A DNA stretch of 33,612 nucleotides from assembly GCF_900112825.1 (NCBI RefSeq), contig NZ_FONE01000041.1, forward strand, positions 1 to 33,612. The letters are read 5' to 3'. The notes beneath the pieces were generated by a model. That model worked only from the letters and a program-made list of their open reading frames with translations. It was not told the origin of the DNA and ran no database searches. This document shows, piece by piece, positions 1 through 8,478 of this stretch (positions are counted from its first letter, which is position 1; the number at the start of each line of letters is the position of its first letter). The translations under genes and the position numbers were made by a program. Source of the DNA: Nitrosomonas sp. Nm166 (GTDB lineage: Bacteria > Pseudomonadota > Gammaproteobacteria > Burkholderiales > Nitrosomonadaceae).

Positions 1-97
1 GGGAAAGAAATTTGGAAGAGCAAAAACTACCAAATCTAGTCTGACAGATACCCAATCAATTCGGTAACTGTACGATCTGATCTGAGCTAGTACATCT

Positions 98-127
98 AAG
101 ACTCGGCCGCTTGTGGCCGAGTTTTTT
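98..127 (+). terminator. Rho-independent terminator of an upstream + strand gene
   Basis: An 8-bp perfect GC-rich stem (101-108 with 115-122) encloses a 6-base loop and is followed by a run of six T on the + strand (122-127); A residues at 98-99 can extend the stem. The T-run lies on the + side only, so it ends a transcript coming from left of the window. Bases 1-97 hold no complete gene. Two short open frames reach stops there, at about 44 and about 72, and either could be the tail of that upstream gene; I cannot tell which. Confidence 0.85.
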
Positions 128-140
128 ATAGTTTTAAAAT

Positions 141-1982
141 TTATTGTTTGGTATTTGAAACGACCTGATTGCGTGAATGTTCTGCGGCGGCAATTTCAGC
201 GCGTATTCTTGCAGTTGCAGCAGCAGTTGCTTCTTTATCAGCTTGAGCGCGCGCAAATACAGCTTCTTTCGCCATGACTTCAACAACTTCTCGTTCTGTT
301 GCAGCTTCTAGTGCTTTTGCTTCCAGAGCTATTCTTTCTTGCATGGCAACAAGAGTAGCCGATTCAGTTCTGGCTTTTTCTAGGGCAAGGCTGGTGGCAG
401 CTTTTTCTGCTTTGAGCTGGGCTTTGGTTTTATTGGCGGCTATGATCTTTGCTTGTGCTCGGGTTATTGCTAGGCCAGTGATCTTTTGTTCGATTTTAAG
501 GCGCTCAGCAACAGCCTGTCTTGCATCCATCATTGCTCTAGTACGAATTTCTGCATCTTTAAGCAATTGCTGCTCCAGTTCAGCTTTAATATGCATTTCT
601 TGTGCTGCAAGTTCTTCCATCTGCATTTTGGCTTCGGCTGTAGTTCTTAAGAGAATTTCTGCTTCTGCTCTGTTTTTTGCTGCGTTTTTGGCGGCTCTGT
701 CAGCCTGCGCACGTGCTTCAGCTTCCTGAATGGCTTCTTCATCTGCTTTGATGCGTTTTTGATATTCTTTTGCTGCCGTGATATCAGCTTTCTTTCTCTT
801 GCTAGCAATTGCTGCGACTTCTTTTTCAGTGCGTAAAACCGCTTCCGCGGCAGCTAATGCTTCAGCCTCGATCTGCATGCGTTTGTTAGCTTCTTCCAGT
901 AACTCGGATTCAGCGATAAGGCATGCTTTGATTGCATCGGCTGCTGCTTTTTCCCTGGCAATAATGGATTCAGCTATTTCCATCGCAACCTTCTCGGCAT
1001 CGGCTTTATCTCGTGCCGCAACGGCCGCCTGAGCATCTGACTCTGCTCTTTTTCGTGCTTGTTCGGCCGCTATCGTTTCAGCCTCGGCTTTTTCCATCGC
1101 GGCCTGTGCGGCAGCAATTTCGGCTTTCATTCTATTTTCTTCCACTTCTTCCGCTTTTTTCTCAATCTCCAAACGCCGGGCAGCTTGTGCCAGAGTTTGT
1201 GCTGCTATTTGTGAGCGAATTTGTATTTCTTCGAAAGCCTGCCTTTCAGCTTCTTCACGTGCTTTGGCCAGAGCAATGGTTTTTTGTGCTTCCTGATTTT
1301 TTGCATGTGCAAGCATTGCTGTATTGGTTTCAGCTTCAATAGCGGCCAATGCGATTAAACGGGCTTCTTCTGCGACTCTGGCTCTATGTATGACAGCTTC
1401 GGTAGCTTCCTTTTCTTTTAATGCAGCTGCATGAACTTTGTCTAAGGCTATTGCCTCCTGTTCAACGCGTTTCTGCATTTTTTCTACCAGAGAAGCTTCT
1501 GCTTTGATTTTTGCTTCCAATAAAAGATTTAAGGCTTTTTCAGCTTTGTATTTTTCATCGGCGAGATGTTTGGCTTTGATTTCAAGTTCTCGTCGAACAT
1601 CGGCCTCTTTAGTTGCAAGTGCTTCTGCTTTAGCTCTGGTTCGAGCTTGCTCGGTTGCAATTTCTTCAGCCTGAATCCTTGTTTCGGCTGCAATTCTAGC
1701 ATTGGCTTCGGCTCGAGCTCTTGCTTCAGCCGCTACTCTTGCCGCATTTTCTGCTTGAATGCGTTTCTGTGCTTCCTTGATAGCTCGGTCTTCTGCACCT
1801 AAGCGCTCAAGATAGGCTGTTTCGAGTTGCTGTTTGATGCTATTGATTAAAGATTGTTGATCAGAATCAAAGGTATTATCAGATTGTGATGCATTATCAA
1901 GCACAGCAGATTCTTTCTCATGACCAGATTCCGACGATGAAATTCTGCGCAGTGAATTGAGTAAGCGTGACTTAAACGTCAT
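141..1982 (-). CDS. Long Ala/Glu-rich coiled-coil protein of 39 gapless 14-residue repeats
   Basis: I do not recognise a named family. The 613-residue product has a 59-residue Ser/Asn/Asp-rich head, then residues 60-605 divide exactly into 39 units of 14 residues without insertion or deletion, then an 8-residue tail. Unit position 1 is usually Arg or Lys, position 5 usually Glu or Asp, and Ala is common at 4, 8 and 12, for example RIQAENAARVAAEA. Fourteen residues are two heptads, so a continuous parallel coiled-coil rod of roughly 80 nm is expected if it is all helix. There is no membrane segment and no convincing signal peptide; the head begins with a basic amphipathic stretch. It lies 208 bases downstream of fliR on the same strand, so it may or may not be in the flagellar operon. 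The start has no strong ribosome binding site. TolA-like or cytoskeletal/scaffold roles are possible but unproven. Confidence 0.85.
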   Translation of the reverse strand: MTFKSRLLNSLRRISSSESGHEKESAVLDNASQSDNTFDSDQQSLINSIKQQLETAYLERLGAEDRAIKEAQKRIQAENAARVAAEARARAEANARIAAETRIQAEEIATEQARTRAKAEALATKEADVRRELEIKAKHLADEKYKAEKALNLLLEAKIKAEASLVEKMQKRVEQEAIALDKVHAAALKEKEATEAVIHRARVAEEARLIALAAIEAETNTAMLAHAKNQEAQKTIALAKAREEAERQAFEEIQIRSQIAAQTLAQAARRLEIEKKAEEVEENRMKAEIAAAQAAMEKAEAETIAAEQARKRAESDAQAAVAARDKADAEKVAMEIAESIIAREKAAADAIKACLIAESELLEEANKRMQIEAEALAAAEAVLRTEKEVAAIASKRKKADITAAKEYQKRIKADEEAIQEAEARAQADRAAKNAAKNRAEAEILLRTTAEAKMQMEELAAQEMHIKAELEQQLLKDAEIRTRAMMDARQAVAERLKIEQKITGLAITRAQAKIIAANKTKAQLKAEKAATSLALEKARTESATLVAMQERIALEAKALEAATEREVVEVMAKEAVFARAQADKEATAAATARIRAEIAAAEHSRNQVVSNTKQ

Positions 1983-2190
1983 ATGTTATTGATTAAACGA
2001 GCAAATACCTGACCTGCTTCTAGAAAGAATAGTATGGGTCGTTTGAGTAAGTAAGCGACTACTTTAACAATTTCAAATAAAGAGCTTATGTTGAAAAAGA
2101 AGGGAAATAGCATTTGTTTATGTATTACACCATTAACTTATGTGTTATTAAAAGATCAGTCTGAACCGATTCGTGCCGGCCGAAATTTAT

Positions 2191-2988
2191 TTATGGCATA
2201 TTCATTTGGCTGATATTAAGAATCCCCATTATTAAGTTTAAACCGTCGTATACGAGACGTCCCAGGATAGGCGCGTAAAAAGGTATACTGAGTGCCAGAA
2301 CGAGAAGACCAATGGAAAGTGTCAGCGGAAAACCAACCGCAAAAATATTGAGTTGCGGTGCGGCACGTGTCAGAATGCCCAAGGCAAGATTGGTAATGAG
2401 TAAAGCAGTCAGAACAGGGAGTGAGAGTTGCAGGCCGGATTTAAAAATTTCTCCCCCCCAATTTACAAGCGTAGTAAATGTGGTATCGGTGATTCCCTTA
2501 GCATCGACCGGCAATGTACTGAAGCTTTGGGAGATCAAAGCAATCATCATTAAGTGACCGTCAATTGCCAGGAATGCGAGGCTGGCGATTACTCCCAGAA
2601 AGCGACCTATGATGTCAATCTGACCCGAATTCTGCGCATCAAAGAAAATTGCAAAACCGAGGCCCATTTGCAAGCCAATCAATTCACCCGCCATTTCCAC
2701 CGCAACAAAAACAATTCGCATGACAAACCCAATCGCGATACCAGTCAGTAATTGCTGCAGCAGGATGATTAATCCCAGGCCGGTAGAAGGATCAATCTGT
2801 GGCAGTGATTTTTCTACTGTGGGTGTAACCAATATGGTGAGCATGATTGCTAATCCCAGTTTTACCCTGACAGGAATACTTGGATTTCCCAGAATAGGCG
2901 CAGTGGCTACCAATGCCAGAATCCTGCTGAATGGCCAGATAAATGTTGCCAGCAAGGTATTTAATTCTGCAGTGGTGATACTGAGCAT
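2191..2988 (-). CDS. fliR: Flagellar export gate protein FliR
   Basis: FliR (265 residues, usual length about 260) is an inner-membrane subunit of the FliPQR export gate of the flagellar type III secretion system, at the centre of the MS ring. The sequence shows several long hydrophobic segments, a conserved-looking central stretch MGLGFAIFFDAQNSGQ and a C-terminal membrane segment ending before a short polar tail. It is the last gene of the fliF-to-fliR run, 68 bases after fliQ. A weak inverted repeat, but no good terminator, lies in the 208 bases that follow, so read-through into the repeat-protein gene is possible. Confidence 0.95.
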   Translation of the reverse strand: MLSITTAELNTLLATFIWPFSRILALVATAPILGNPSIPVRVKLGLAIMLTILVTPTVEKSLPQIDPSTGLGLIILLQQLLTGIAIGFVMRIVFVAVEMAGELIGLQMGLGFAIFFDAQNSGQIDIIGRFLGVIASLAFLAIDGHLMMIALISQSFSTLPVDAKGITDTTFTTLVNWGGEIFKSGLQLSLPVLTALLITNLALGILTRAAPQLNIFAVGFPLTLSIGLLVLALSIPFYAPILGRLVYDGLNLIMGILNISQMNMP

Positions 2989-3056
2989 GGCGCTACTTTG
3001 TTCCGTTGCTCAGTGCGCTTAATGCTGTATTATCAATGGCTAAACTACCTGTGCTA

Positions 3057-3329
3057 TTAACCAATGGCCAGCCAGGGGATGCTGGTAAAGAGCCGTTGCA
3101 TATAATCTGTCATGATATTGATCATCCAGGGTCCGGCCAGTACCATGACCAGAAACATGACCAATAATTTAGGTATGAATGATAGGGTCATTTCATTAAT
3201 TTGCGTCGCTGCCTGGAAGATACTGACCAGCAAGCCGGTCGCCAGAGCTGACAGTAAAAGGGGAGCGGAAACCATAAATGTGATTTCAAGCGCCTGCCGG
3301 CCTATTGCCATTGCACTTTCTGGGGTCAT
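3057..3329 (-). CDS. fliQ: Flagellar export gate protein FliQ
   Basis: FliQ, 90 residues against a usual 89, is a small two-helix membrane subunit that packs around FliP and FliR in the flagellar export gate. It starts MTPESAMAIGRQALEI, typical of the family, and has two hydrophobic hairpin segments (about residues 16-38 and 52-75) separated by the conserved polar loop QAATQINEMTLSFIPK. It lies between fliP (13 bases upstream) and fliR in the usual PQR order. Confidence 0.95.
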   Translation of the reverse strand: MTPESAMAIGRQALEITFMVSAPLLLSALATGLLVSIFQAATQINEMTLSFIPKLLVMFLVMVLAGPWMINIMTDYMQRLFTSIPWLAIG

Positions 3330-3342
3330 GATGTGTTTCCTT

Positions 3343-4134
3343 TCATGTGTGAAAGCTTTGAGTCAAAGAACCGATAATTAAATGCCAACCATCGACCAGA
3401 ACAAAAAGCATTAATTTAAATGGTAGTGAAATGATCATGGGTGACAGCATCATCATACCCATGGCCATCAGTACGCTGGATACAACCAGGTCAATGATCA
3501 GGAATGGAATAAATATCACAAAGCCGATCTGGAATGCGGTTTTCAATTCACTGGTAATATACGCGGGAACCAGTATTTTCAGTGGCACTTTGTCTCGGCT
3601 TTCGATCTCTTCGCTGCCCGAGATCTGCACAAAAAGCGCCAGATCAGTCTCGCGGGTCTGGTGCAGCATGAAGGATTTTAACGGCACACTCGCTTTATCC
3701 GCTGCTTCCATAATACTGATTTTATCTTCAGAAAAAGGTAAGTACGCTTCCGTGTAAACCCGGTCAATGACTGGCGACATGATAAAAAAGGTCAGAAATA
3801 ACGCCAATCCGAGCAATACCTGATTCGGCGGGGAAGACTGGGTACCCAATGCCAGCCTGATCAATGATAATACTATGATAATACGAGTGAAACTTGACAT
3901 CATTAACACTGCCGCAGGTAAAAAAGTCAGTGAAGTTAACAGTAACAATGTTTGCAAGTTCAACGCATACGTTGTGCTGCCGTTTGCGTTGGGCGTACTG
4001 GTAAACGCTGGGAAGCCGAATTTTTGTGCCAATGCTGGAAGGGCGATAAAACCAGTAAAGAAAAGTATGATCTGCAGCAGGTTGTGCTTTTTCAAGCTGG
4101 CTAGGCCGCAGCAGAAATTTAACTTAAACATCAT
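3343..4134 (-). CDS. fliP: Flagellar export gate protein FliP
   Basis: FliP is the core pore subunit of the flagellar type III export gate. The product has an N-terminal cleavable signal-like segment ending near ALPALAQ, a periplasmic stretch, then membrane helices with family-typical stretches ([20 protein letters not shown] near residue 80; [20 protein letters not shown]; and the C-terminal MLFVLVDGW). I chose the ATG at 4134, which overlaps the last codons of fliO, giving 263 residues; a second ATG follows directly at 4131. The frame stays open upstream to a TTG at 4167 inside fliO, but this would give an unusually long leader. The start/stop overlap suggests translational coupling with fliO. 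Confidence 0.94.
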   Translation of the reverse strand: MMFKLNFCCGLASLKKHNLLQIILFFTGFIALPALAQKFGFPAFTSTPNANGSTTYALNLQTLLLLTSLTFLPAAVLMMSSFTRIIIVLSLIRLALGTQSSPPNQVLLGLALFLTFFIMSPVIDRVYTEAYLPFSEDKISIMEAADKASVPLKSFMLHQTRETDLALFVQISGSEEIESRDKVPLKILVPAYITSELKTAFQIGFVIFIPFLIIDLVVSSVLMAMGMMMLSPMIISLPFKLMLFVLVDGWHLIIGSLTQSFHT

Positions 4135-4561
4135 TTTTCTTAATACTTTCGTTAAGCTGCACAGCAAATGCTTCAGTGGAGGTGCTAGTTTGCGTTTTAT
4201 CAGTAGTGTTCAGGTTGGGTTTATCCATCGTATGGAGTTTGTCAACGCGGCCTGGTGCCACACCCAATATTAACCAAGTGTTATCAATTTCAACCACAAC
4301 AATGCGTTCTCTCTGGCCAACTCCGGTCGCAGCAATAATTTTCAACACACCTGTGACGGGAGTTGGTATCAATGCGAAACGTTTGAGTAGCCATGTAATA
4401 CCTCCAATGATCGCTAACACCAGTAGTAATCCACCCATCGTCTGTAACGTACTTTCAGTAGATATTATCGAAGGAGGCGGGGTGTAACTTAACTTTCCTG
4501 TTTCAGCAAGGGCATGAAATGGAGACATCAATCCAAAAAATATCCAATAACGATCTAACAT
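4124..4561 (-). CDS. fliO: Flagellar assembly protein FliO
   Basis: FliO (145 residues) is a membrane protein that helps assemble or stabilise FliP during export-gate formation. It has a short N-terminal hydrophobic segment, a single clear transmembrane helix ([18 protein letters not shown], about residues 45-62) and a cytoplasmic beta-rich domain with the stretch [20 protein letters not shown] characteristic of FliO. The C-terminus is Thr/Ser-rich and poorly conserved. It follows fliN by 8 bases and overlaps fliP by 11 bases. FliO sequences diverge widely, so position in the operon adds to the call. Confidence 0.92.
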   Translation of the reverse strand: MLDRYWIFFGLMSPFHALAETGKLSYTPPPSIISTESTLQTMGGLLLVLAIIGGITWLLKRFALIPTPVTGVLKIIAATGVGQRERIVVVEIDNTWLILGVAPGRVDKLHTMDKPNLNTTDKTQTSTSTEAFAVQLNESIKKNDV

Positions 4562-4569
4562 GGATGGCT

Positions 4570-5118
4570 CTAGCGATTAAGTTTACGAATACGTTCACTG
4601 GGTGTGATGATGTCTGTCAGTCTGATGCCGAACTTATCATTTACGACCACTACTTCACCTTGTGCGATAAGGCAGCCATTGACCAGCACATCCATCGGTT
4701 CGCCAGCCATGCCATCCAACTCAACGACCGAGCCTTGCGCCAGCTGCAGCAGATTCTTGATAGCAATCTTGGTGCGTCCCAATTCAACAGTTAGCTGCAC
4801 GGGAATATCAAGAATCATGTCGATATCATGGCGAGAATTATGTGATGCGCTATCTTTTGAAAATTCCTCGAATACGGAGGCTGTTTGTATGCCGGGCATA
4901 GTGTGATTATTTTTTCCTGTGTCAGTCGATGTTAGAAAATTTTCTCGGGTATTATCAGCGTGACTTTGAGTGGATGCCGCTTGCTCTGCCATTTCTACAG
5001 CCCAGTCATCCACTTCCGCTTCTTTTCCAGTTGAGTGATTTTGAGTAGCTGCCTGTTCCGCCATCGCCGCGGCCCAATCATCGGTCGCAGTGTGATCGTT
5101 TGCTGTAGGCTCTGACAT
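4570..5118 (-). CDS. fliN: Flagellar motor switch protein FliN with duplicated N-terminal motif
   Basis: FliN forms the lower part of the cytoplasmic C ring with FliM and takes part in switching and in docking the FliH-FliI export ATPase. The C-terminal SpoA domain is clear (about residues 98-180: DIDMILDIPVQLTVELGR to FGIRLTDIITPSERI). At 182 residues it is longer than minimal FliN because of an acidic, probably disordered N-terminal region. That region carries the same 12-residue motif twice: DDWAAAMAEQAA at 13-24 and DDWAVEMAEQAA at 37-48. It follows fliM by 20 bases. Confidence 0.95.
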   Translation of the reverse strand: MSEPTANDHTATDDWAAAMAEQAATQNHSTGKEAEVDDWAVEMAEQAASTQSHADNTRENFLTSTDTGKNNHTMPGIQTASVFEEFSKDSASHNSRHDIDMILDIPVQLTVELGRTKIAIKNLLQLAQGSVVELDGMAGEPMDVLVNGCLIAQGEVVVVNDKFGIRLTDIITPSERIRKLNR

Positions 5119-5138
5119 ATTTCTCGGGCTCCAATAAA

Positions 5139-6116
5139 TTATTCAGTTTCTGACAGGGAAATTATCGCATTGACTCGAAGAGCATATCGTCCATTTATAG
5201 TGCCATAGTGACAGTCCATAACGGGTACACCATCAACATGTGCGGTAACAGTTTTAGGAATTTCTAGTGGAATGATATCGCCTGCTTGTATACTGAGAAT
5301 CTGATCAAATGTAACTTTCGTATGTCCGAGGTTAGCAACCAGTTCCACTTCGGCGCCTTGCACTTGCTGTGACAGCAGCTTGATCCAGCGTTTGTCAACC
5401 TCCAGATGATCGCCTTGCAAAGAACTGTATAAAGTATCTCGAATGGGTTCGATCATGGAATAAGGAATACATACGTGGAGTTCGCCCCCTTTGTTACCCA
5501 TGTCAATATCAAAGGCAACGGTCACTACCACTTCATTGGGTGTGGCGATAGTGGCAAATTGCGGATTCATCTCAGACCTGACATACTCAAATTTAACCGG
5601 GTACACGGACTTCCATGATTTCTCATAATCCTCGAATACCACATTGAGCAAACGTTGAATAATGCGTTGCTCGGTTTGAGTAAAGTCTCTTCCCTCAACG
5701 CGCGTGTGATAGCGACCGTCACCCCCAAACAGATTATCCACAATCAGAAAAATCAAATTGGGATCAAAAACGAGCAATGCTGTACCTCGCAACGGTTTTA
5801 TATGAACCATGTTGAGATTGGTGGGTACCACCAGATTGCGTACAAATTCACTGAATTTGATGACTTTGACAGGCCCAACAGAAATATCCACCGTACGGCG
5901 CATGAAATTGAATAAACCGATACGCAATAAACGCGCAAACCGTTCATTGATAATCTCATACGTAGGCATTCGTCCACGAACAATGCGTTCTTGCGTGGCA
6001 AGGTTGTAAGGCCGGACACCACCCTTTTCTTCTTCTTGCTGCACCTCATCGTTCTCACCAGTGGCACCTTTGAGAAGTGCGTCAACTTCGTCTTGTGAGA
6101 GAAAGTCTTCAGCCAT
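5139..6116 (-). CDS. fliM: Flagellar motor switch protein FliM
   Basis: FliM (325 residues, normal length) is the C-ring protein that binds phospho-CheY and relays the switch signal to FliG. The N-terminal CheY-binding motif LSQDEVDALL sits at residues 5-14, followed by an acidic linker, the CheC-like middle domain with VDNLFGGDGRYHTR (GGDG loop that contacts FliG), and a C-terminal SpoA domain (GAEVELVANLGHTKVTFDQI). It starts 7 bases downstream of the fliL stop codon. Confidence 0.97.
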   Translation of the reverse strand: MAEDFLSQDEVDALLKGATGENDEVQQEEEKGGVRPYNLATQERIVRGRMPTYEIINERFARLLRIGLFNFMRRTVDISVGPVKVIKFSEFVRNLVVPTNLNMVHIKPLRGTALLVFDPNLIFLIVDNLFGGDGRYHTRVEGRDFTQTEQRIIQRLLNVVFEDYEKSWKSVYPVKFEYVRSEMNPQFATIATPNEVVVTVAFDIDMGNKGGELHVCIPYSMIEPIRDTLYSSLQGDHLEVDKRWIKLLSQQVQGAEVELVANLGHTKVTFDQILSIQAGDIIPLEIPKTVTAHVDGVPVMDCHYGTINGRYALRVNAIISLSETE

Positions 6117-6123
6117 GTGCGGT

Positions 6124-6612
6124 TTACTGGATCACAAATGATGTAAATAATACTTCCAGCACATCTTCTCGCAGTTCTACTGAGCTTAATGATTGTTTGA
6201 TTTCATCAACAATCTGTCGACTTAATTGCTGCTTACCTGTAATACTGGCGAGGTTCGCTGCTTTTTGACTGGAGAGCAGCATTAGAATGCGATTGCGGAT
6301 ATCCGGCATCTGCTTTTTAATCTCTGCTATGACAGGTGTTTCTCGGGTTTTTGCTGTTAACCCAACCTGCAAGTATTGATTATTTTCTTCCGGCAGAAGA
6401 TTAACCGTAAAAATATCAAGATCTATAAATGCAGTGGGTTTTTCCTTAAGTTTCTCAGGCCCCGATTCTTCACTACTTAGCCTCTTCATTGCATACCATG
6501 TACCACCGGTGCCTGCGCCGATGGCAATGATTGCTATCAAGATAATAATTAACAAGCTTTTCTTATTTTTTTTTCCATCTGCTCCAGATGATGTTTCAAT
6601 AGTTCTTGACAT
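6124..6612 (-). CDS. fliL: Flagellar basal-body protein FliL
   Basis: FliL is a single-pass inner-membrane protein that surrounds or supports the stator units of the motor. The product is 162 residues from the ATG at 6612: a short basic cytoplasmic tail, one transmembrane helix (LLIIILIAIIAIGAGTGGTW, about residues 19-38) and a periplasmic domain with the FliL pattern (DLDIFTVNLLPEENNQYLQV; C-terminal VLEVLFTSFVIQ). I preferred this start because an AAGGAG site lies 9 bases upstream; the frame is open a further 35 codons, but that extension is not typical of FliL. Confidence 0.94.
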   Translation of the reverse strand: MSRTIETSSGADGKKNKKSLLIIILIAIIAIGAGTGGTWYAMKRLSSEESGPEKLKEKPTAFIDLDIFTVNLLPEENNQYLQVGLTAKTRETPVIAEIKKQMPDIRNRILMLLSSQKAANLASITGKQQLSRQIVDEIKQSLSSVELREDVLEVLFTSFVIQ

Positions 6613-6758
6613 TTTGCTCAACTCCTTATTGGTGAGCTCAATTATCATTGACCGAGCGGTATGCTGATATGACAAATAGCAATCAATTAATAGGGTTATT
6701 TCAAGTACGCAGGTCAATCAAAAAGTTGATGAGCGCTACTGAGTTGATTATGAAGTGA

Positions 6759-7919
6759 TCAGGCGTAAGTGTCGACAATACCATGATGTCTATTGCTATT
6801 AGTCAAAACGGTGGTTTCAATTTGGCTGGTGGTTTCTGTTCTTGTACTCATTGTGCTGGGGGTGTTCTTTGCCGAAGGATAGGCTTGCTGCTGTCTATTT
6901 TCTTGCTGGAACGAATCAGAACCTACCATTACATTGCCCAATTGAATTCCATTTTCAGCCATCATTTCTCTTAACCTGGGCAAAGCTTCTTCAATAGCTT
7001 CACGTACTGCTGCATGAGGAGATAAAAATTGGGCGGTAGCCTGATCTTGCATAATACTGAGCATCACTTCAACAGGGCCAAGGTGAGCTGGATTTAAATG
7101 GACTTCAGCCACCTGATGTTGTTGAGTTGTTAGCCAGACAATTTTTTGTGCAAATTCGCCATTCCATTTAGGTTGACCTACTGCAAGATCGACTTGAACA
7201 TTCTGTAATGTTGTATTCAGTGGCGCAGCAGAAGCGGTATGGCTTAAGCCAAGTGATGTTGGTATTGACTCATTAAATCCTGAAAATATCGATTCCCTGA
7301 TATTGATTGGGATAGCTTCGCTCATCTCCGAAGAAAAGGGTAAAAGTTTGCCATAAGCGGCAGAATTTGCCGTATCGAACGCTTGCCAAAAGTCATTCGT
7401 CAAATAAGTAAAGTCGTTGGCAGCTATAGTCTGCACGAATCTTTGCTGCAGCATTTGATTCGTAAGAAGCGCTTGGCTTGTTGCTAGCTCATTATCATGA
7501 TGCATTAACGAGTTGGAAGGTAACGCAGATAATGTCGCTGGCAAGATGGATGTTGTCATCAAAGTATCTGGGTTTGGGACTGACTCGAGTGGAAACGATA
7601 ATGAATTGACTGGATATGGTGCCGCATCAATAAATCCATTATTAATGAGATGATGGGTATCTGATGCATGCGTTATTGTGGTCGGAGCTGCATCGCCTTT
7701 TTCTGATGAAGCGGCGTGTTCTGCGGATTCCGCTATGGCAGTCTTATCGGTAGCGTGGTTTGCCTCGTGCTTGCTGGTCGTTTCAGATACTTCACGTTTC
7801 ATGACCTTAGCGAATTCCTCTGTCGCGGGTTGTTGTGGATTGCCACCTCCAGAGTTGCTTATCGCTATTGGATTATCGACTGAGGATTTAATTTGAGGTA
7901 TGGCAGAGATATTTAACAT
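6759..7919 (-). CDS. fliK: Flagellar hook-length control protein FliK
   Basis: FliK measures hook length and triggers the switch of export specificity from hook to filament substrates; it is itself exported. The 386-residue product has a long, low-conservation Ser/Thr/Asn/Ala-rich N-terminal part, as usual for the ruler region, and a C-terminal hook-length-control domain (about residues 245-345) with the family motif HLNPAHLGPVEVMLSIMQD followed by an amphipathic helix EAIEEALPRLREMMAENGI. The tail is Gln/Ser/Thr-rich. It lies between fliJ and fliL in the usual order. Confidence 0.93.
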   Translation of the reverse strand: MLNISAIPQIKSSVDNPIAISNSGGGNPQQPATEEFAKVMKREVSETTSKHEANHATDKTAIAESAEHAASSEKGDAAPTTITHASDTHHLINNGFIDAAPYPVNSLSFPLESVPNPDTLMTTSILPATLSALPSNSLMHHDNELATSQALLTNQMLQQRFVQTIAANDFTYLTNDFWQAFDTANSAAYGKLLPFSSEMSEAIPINIRESIFSGFNESIPTSLGLSHTASAAPLNTTLQNVQVDLAVGQPKWNGEFAQKIVWLTTQQHQVAEVHLNPAHLGPVEVMLSIMQDQATAQFLSPHAAVREAIEEALPRLREMMAENGIQLGNVMVGSDSFQQENRQQQAYPSAKNTPSTMSTRTETTSQIETTVLTNSNRHHGIVDTYA

Positions 7920-7993
7920 ACGTCTTCGATCTCATAAAATAATTATAATATTTTCAAAGCAATAAGTATGCCATTTCTTGCCGTTGCGATAAG

Positions 7994-8455
7994 TTACCAG
8001 CTATCTTTTTTTGAAGATGAGTTACGGCTTAAAGTATTTGAAGTAAATTCATCCTGTAATTTTTGCTCATACTTGATTTGGTTCTGATTTTCAGCATTTT
8101 GTTGGCGCTGTGACAGCGTGTTATAAGATTTTAATTTGCATTGATAGGATAAGAATTCATTGCTTGCGGCAATTCGTTTGCTCTGGGCATGCAAAACAAC
8201 TTGGCGTTGTTCACTGATTGCCGTATCGAGCTTATTTATAAAAGCAATGAAATTTAACCATTCCATTTGATTAATTCCTTGTTCCATAGAATTCTGCAGA
8301 TGCAATTGATAACTATGGCGATACTGCAAAAGCAGATTCAATTTCTTCTCTGCTTCCTGTTGCTGAAAGTTTAGCTTGCCAAGTTTCCTGGCTGAAGAAT
8401 CCGCCTGTTGCTGAGTTAACTGCAGAAGAATTTTTAGCGCTGAGGGTGCTGACAT
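7994..8455 (-). CDS. fliJ: Flagellar export chaperone/ATPase stalk protein FliJ
   Basis: FliJ is a small antiparallel coiled coil that inserts into the FliI hexamer like the gamma subunit of F1-ATPase and links it to FlhA. The 153-residue product is almost entirely helical, Gln/Lys/Leu-rich, and lacks hydrophobic segments; its length is normal (about 150). Sequence conservation in the family is weak, so the call rests on length, coiled-coil character and position 23 bases downstream of fliI and upstream of fliK. Confidence 0.9.
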   Translation of the reverse strand: MSAPSALKILLQLTQQQADSSARKLGKLNFQQQEAEKKLNLLLQYRHSYQLHLQNSMEQGINQMEWLNFIAFINKLDTAISEQRQVVLHAQSKRIAASNEFLSYQCKLKSYNTLSQRQQNAENQNQIKYEQKLQDEFTSNTLSRNSSSKKDSW

Positions 8456-8478
8456 CGTATCGTAATAGCCGTTCTGGA

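Noticed and set aside
274..1802. Several + strand open frames opposite the repeat protein
   Set aside because: They are antisense shadows of a GC-biased, Ala/Glu-rich repetitive gene; composition is Ser/Cys/Phe-rich and no ribosome sites or domains are present.
1983..2190. Terminator between fliR and the repeat-protein gene
   Set aside because: Only an imperfect AT-rich inverted repeat (ATTACAC with GTGTTAT) is present and there is no T-run in the right place, so I did not call it.
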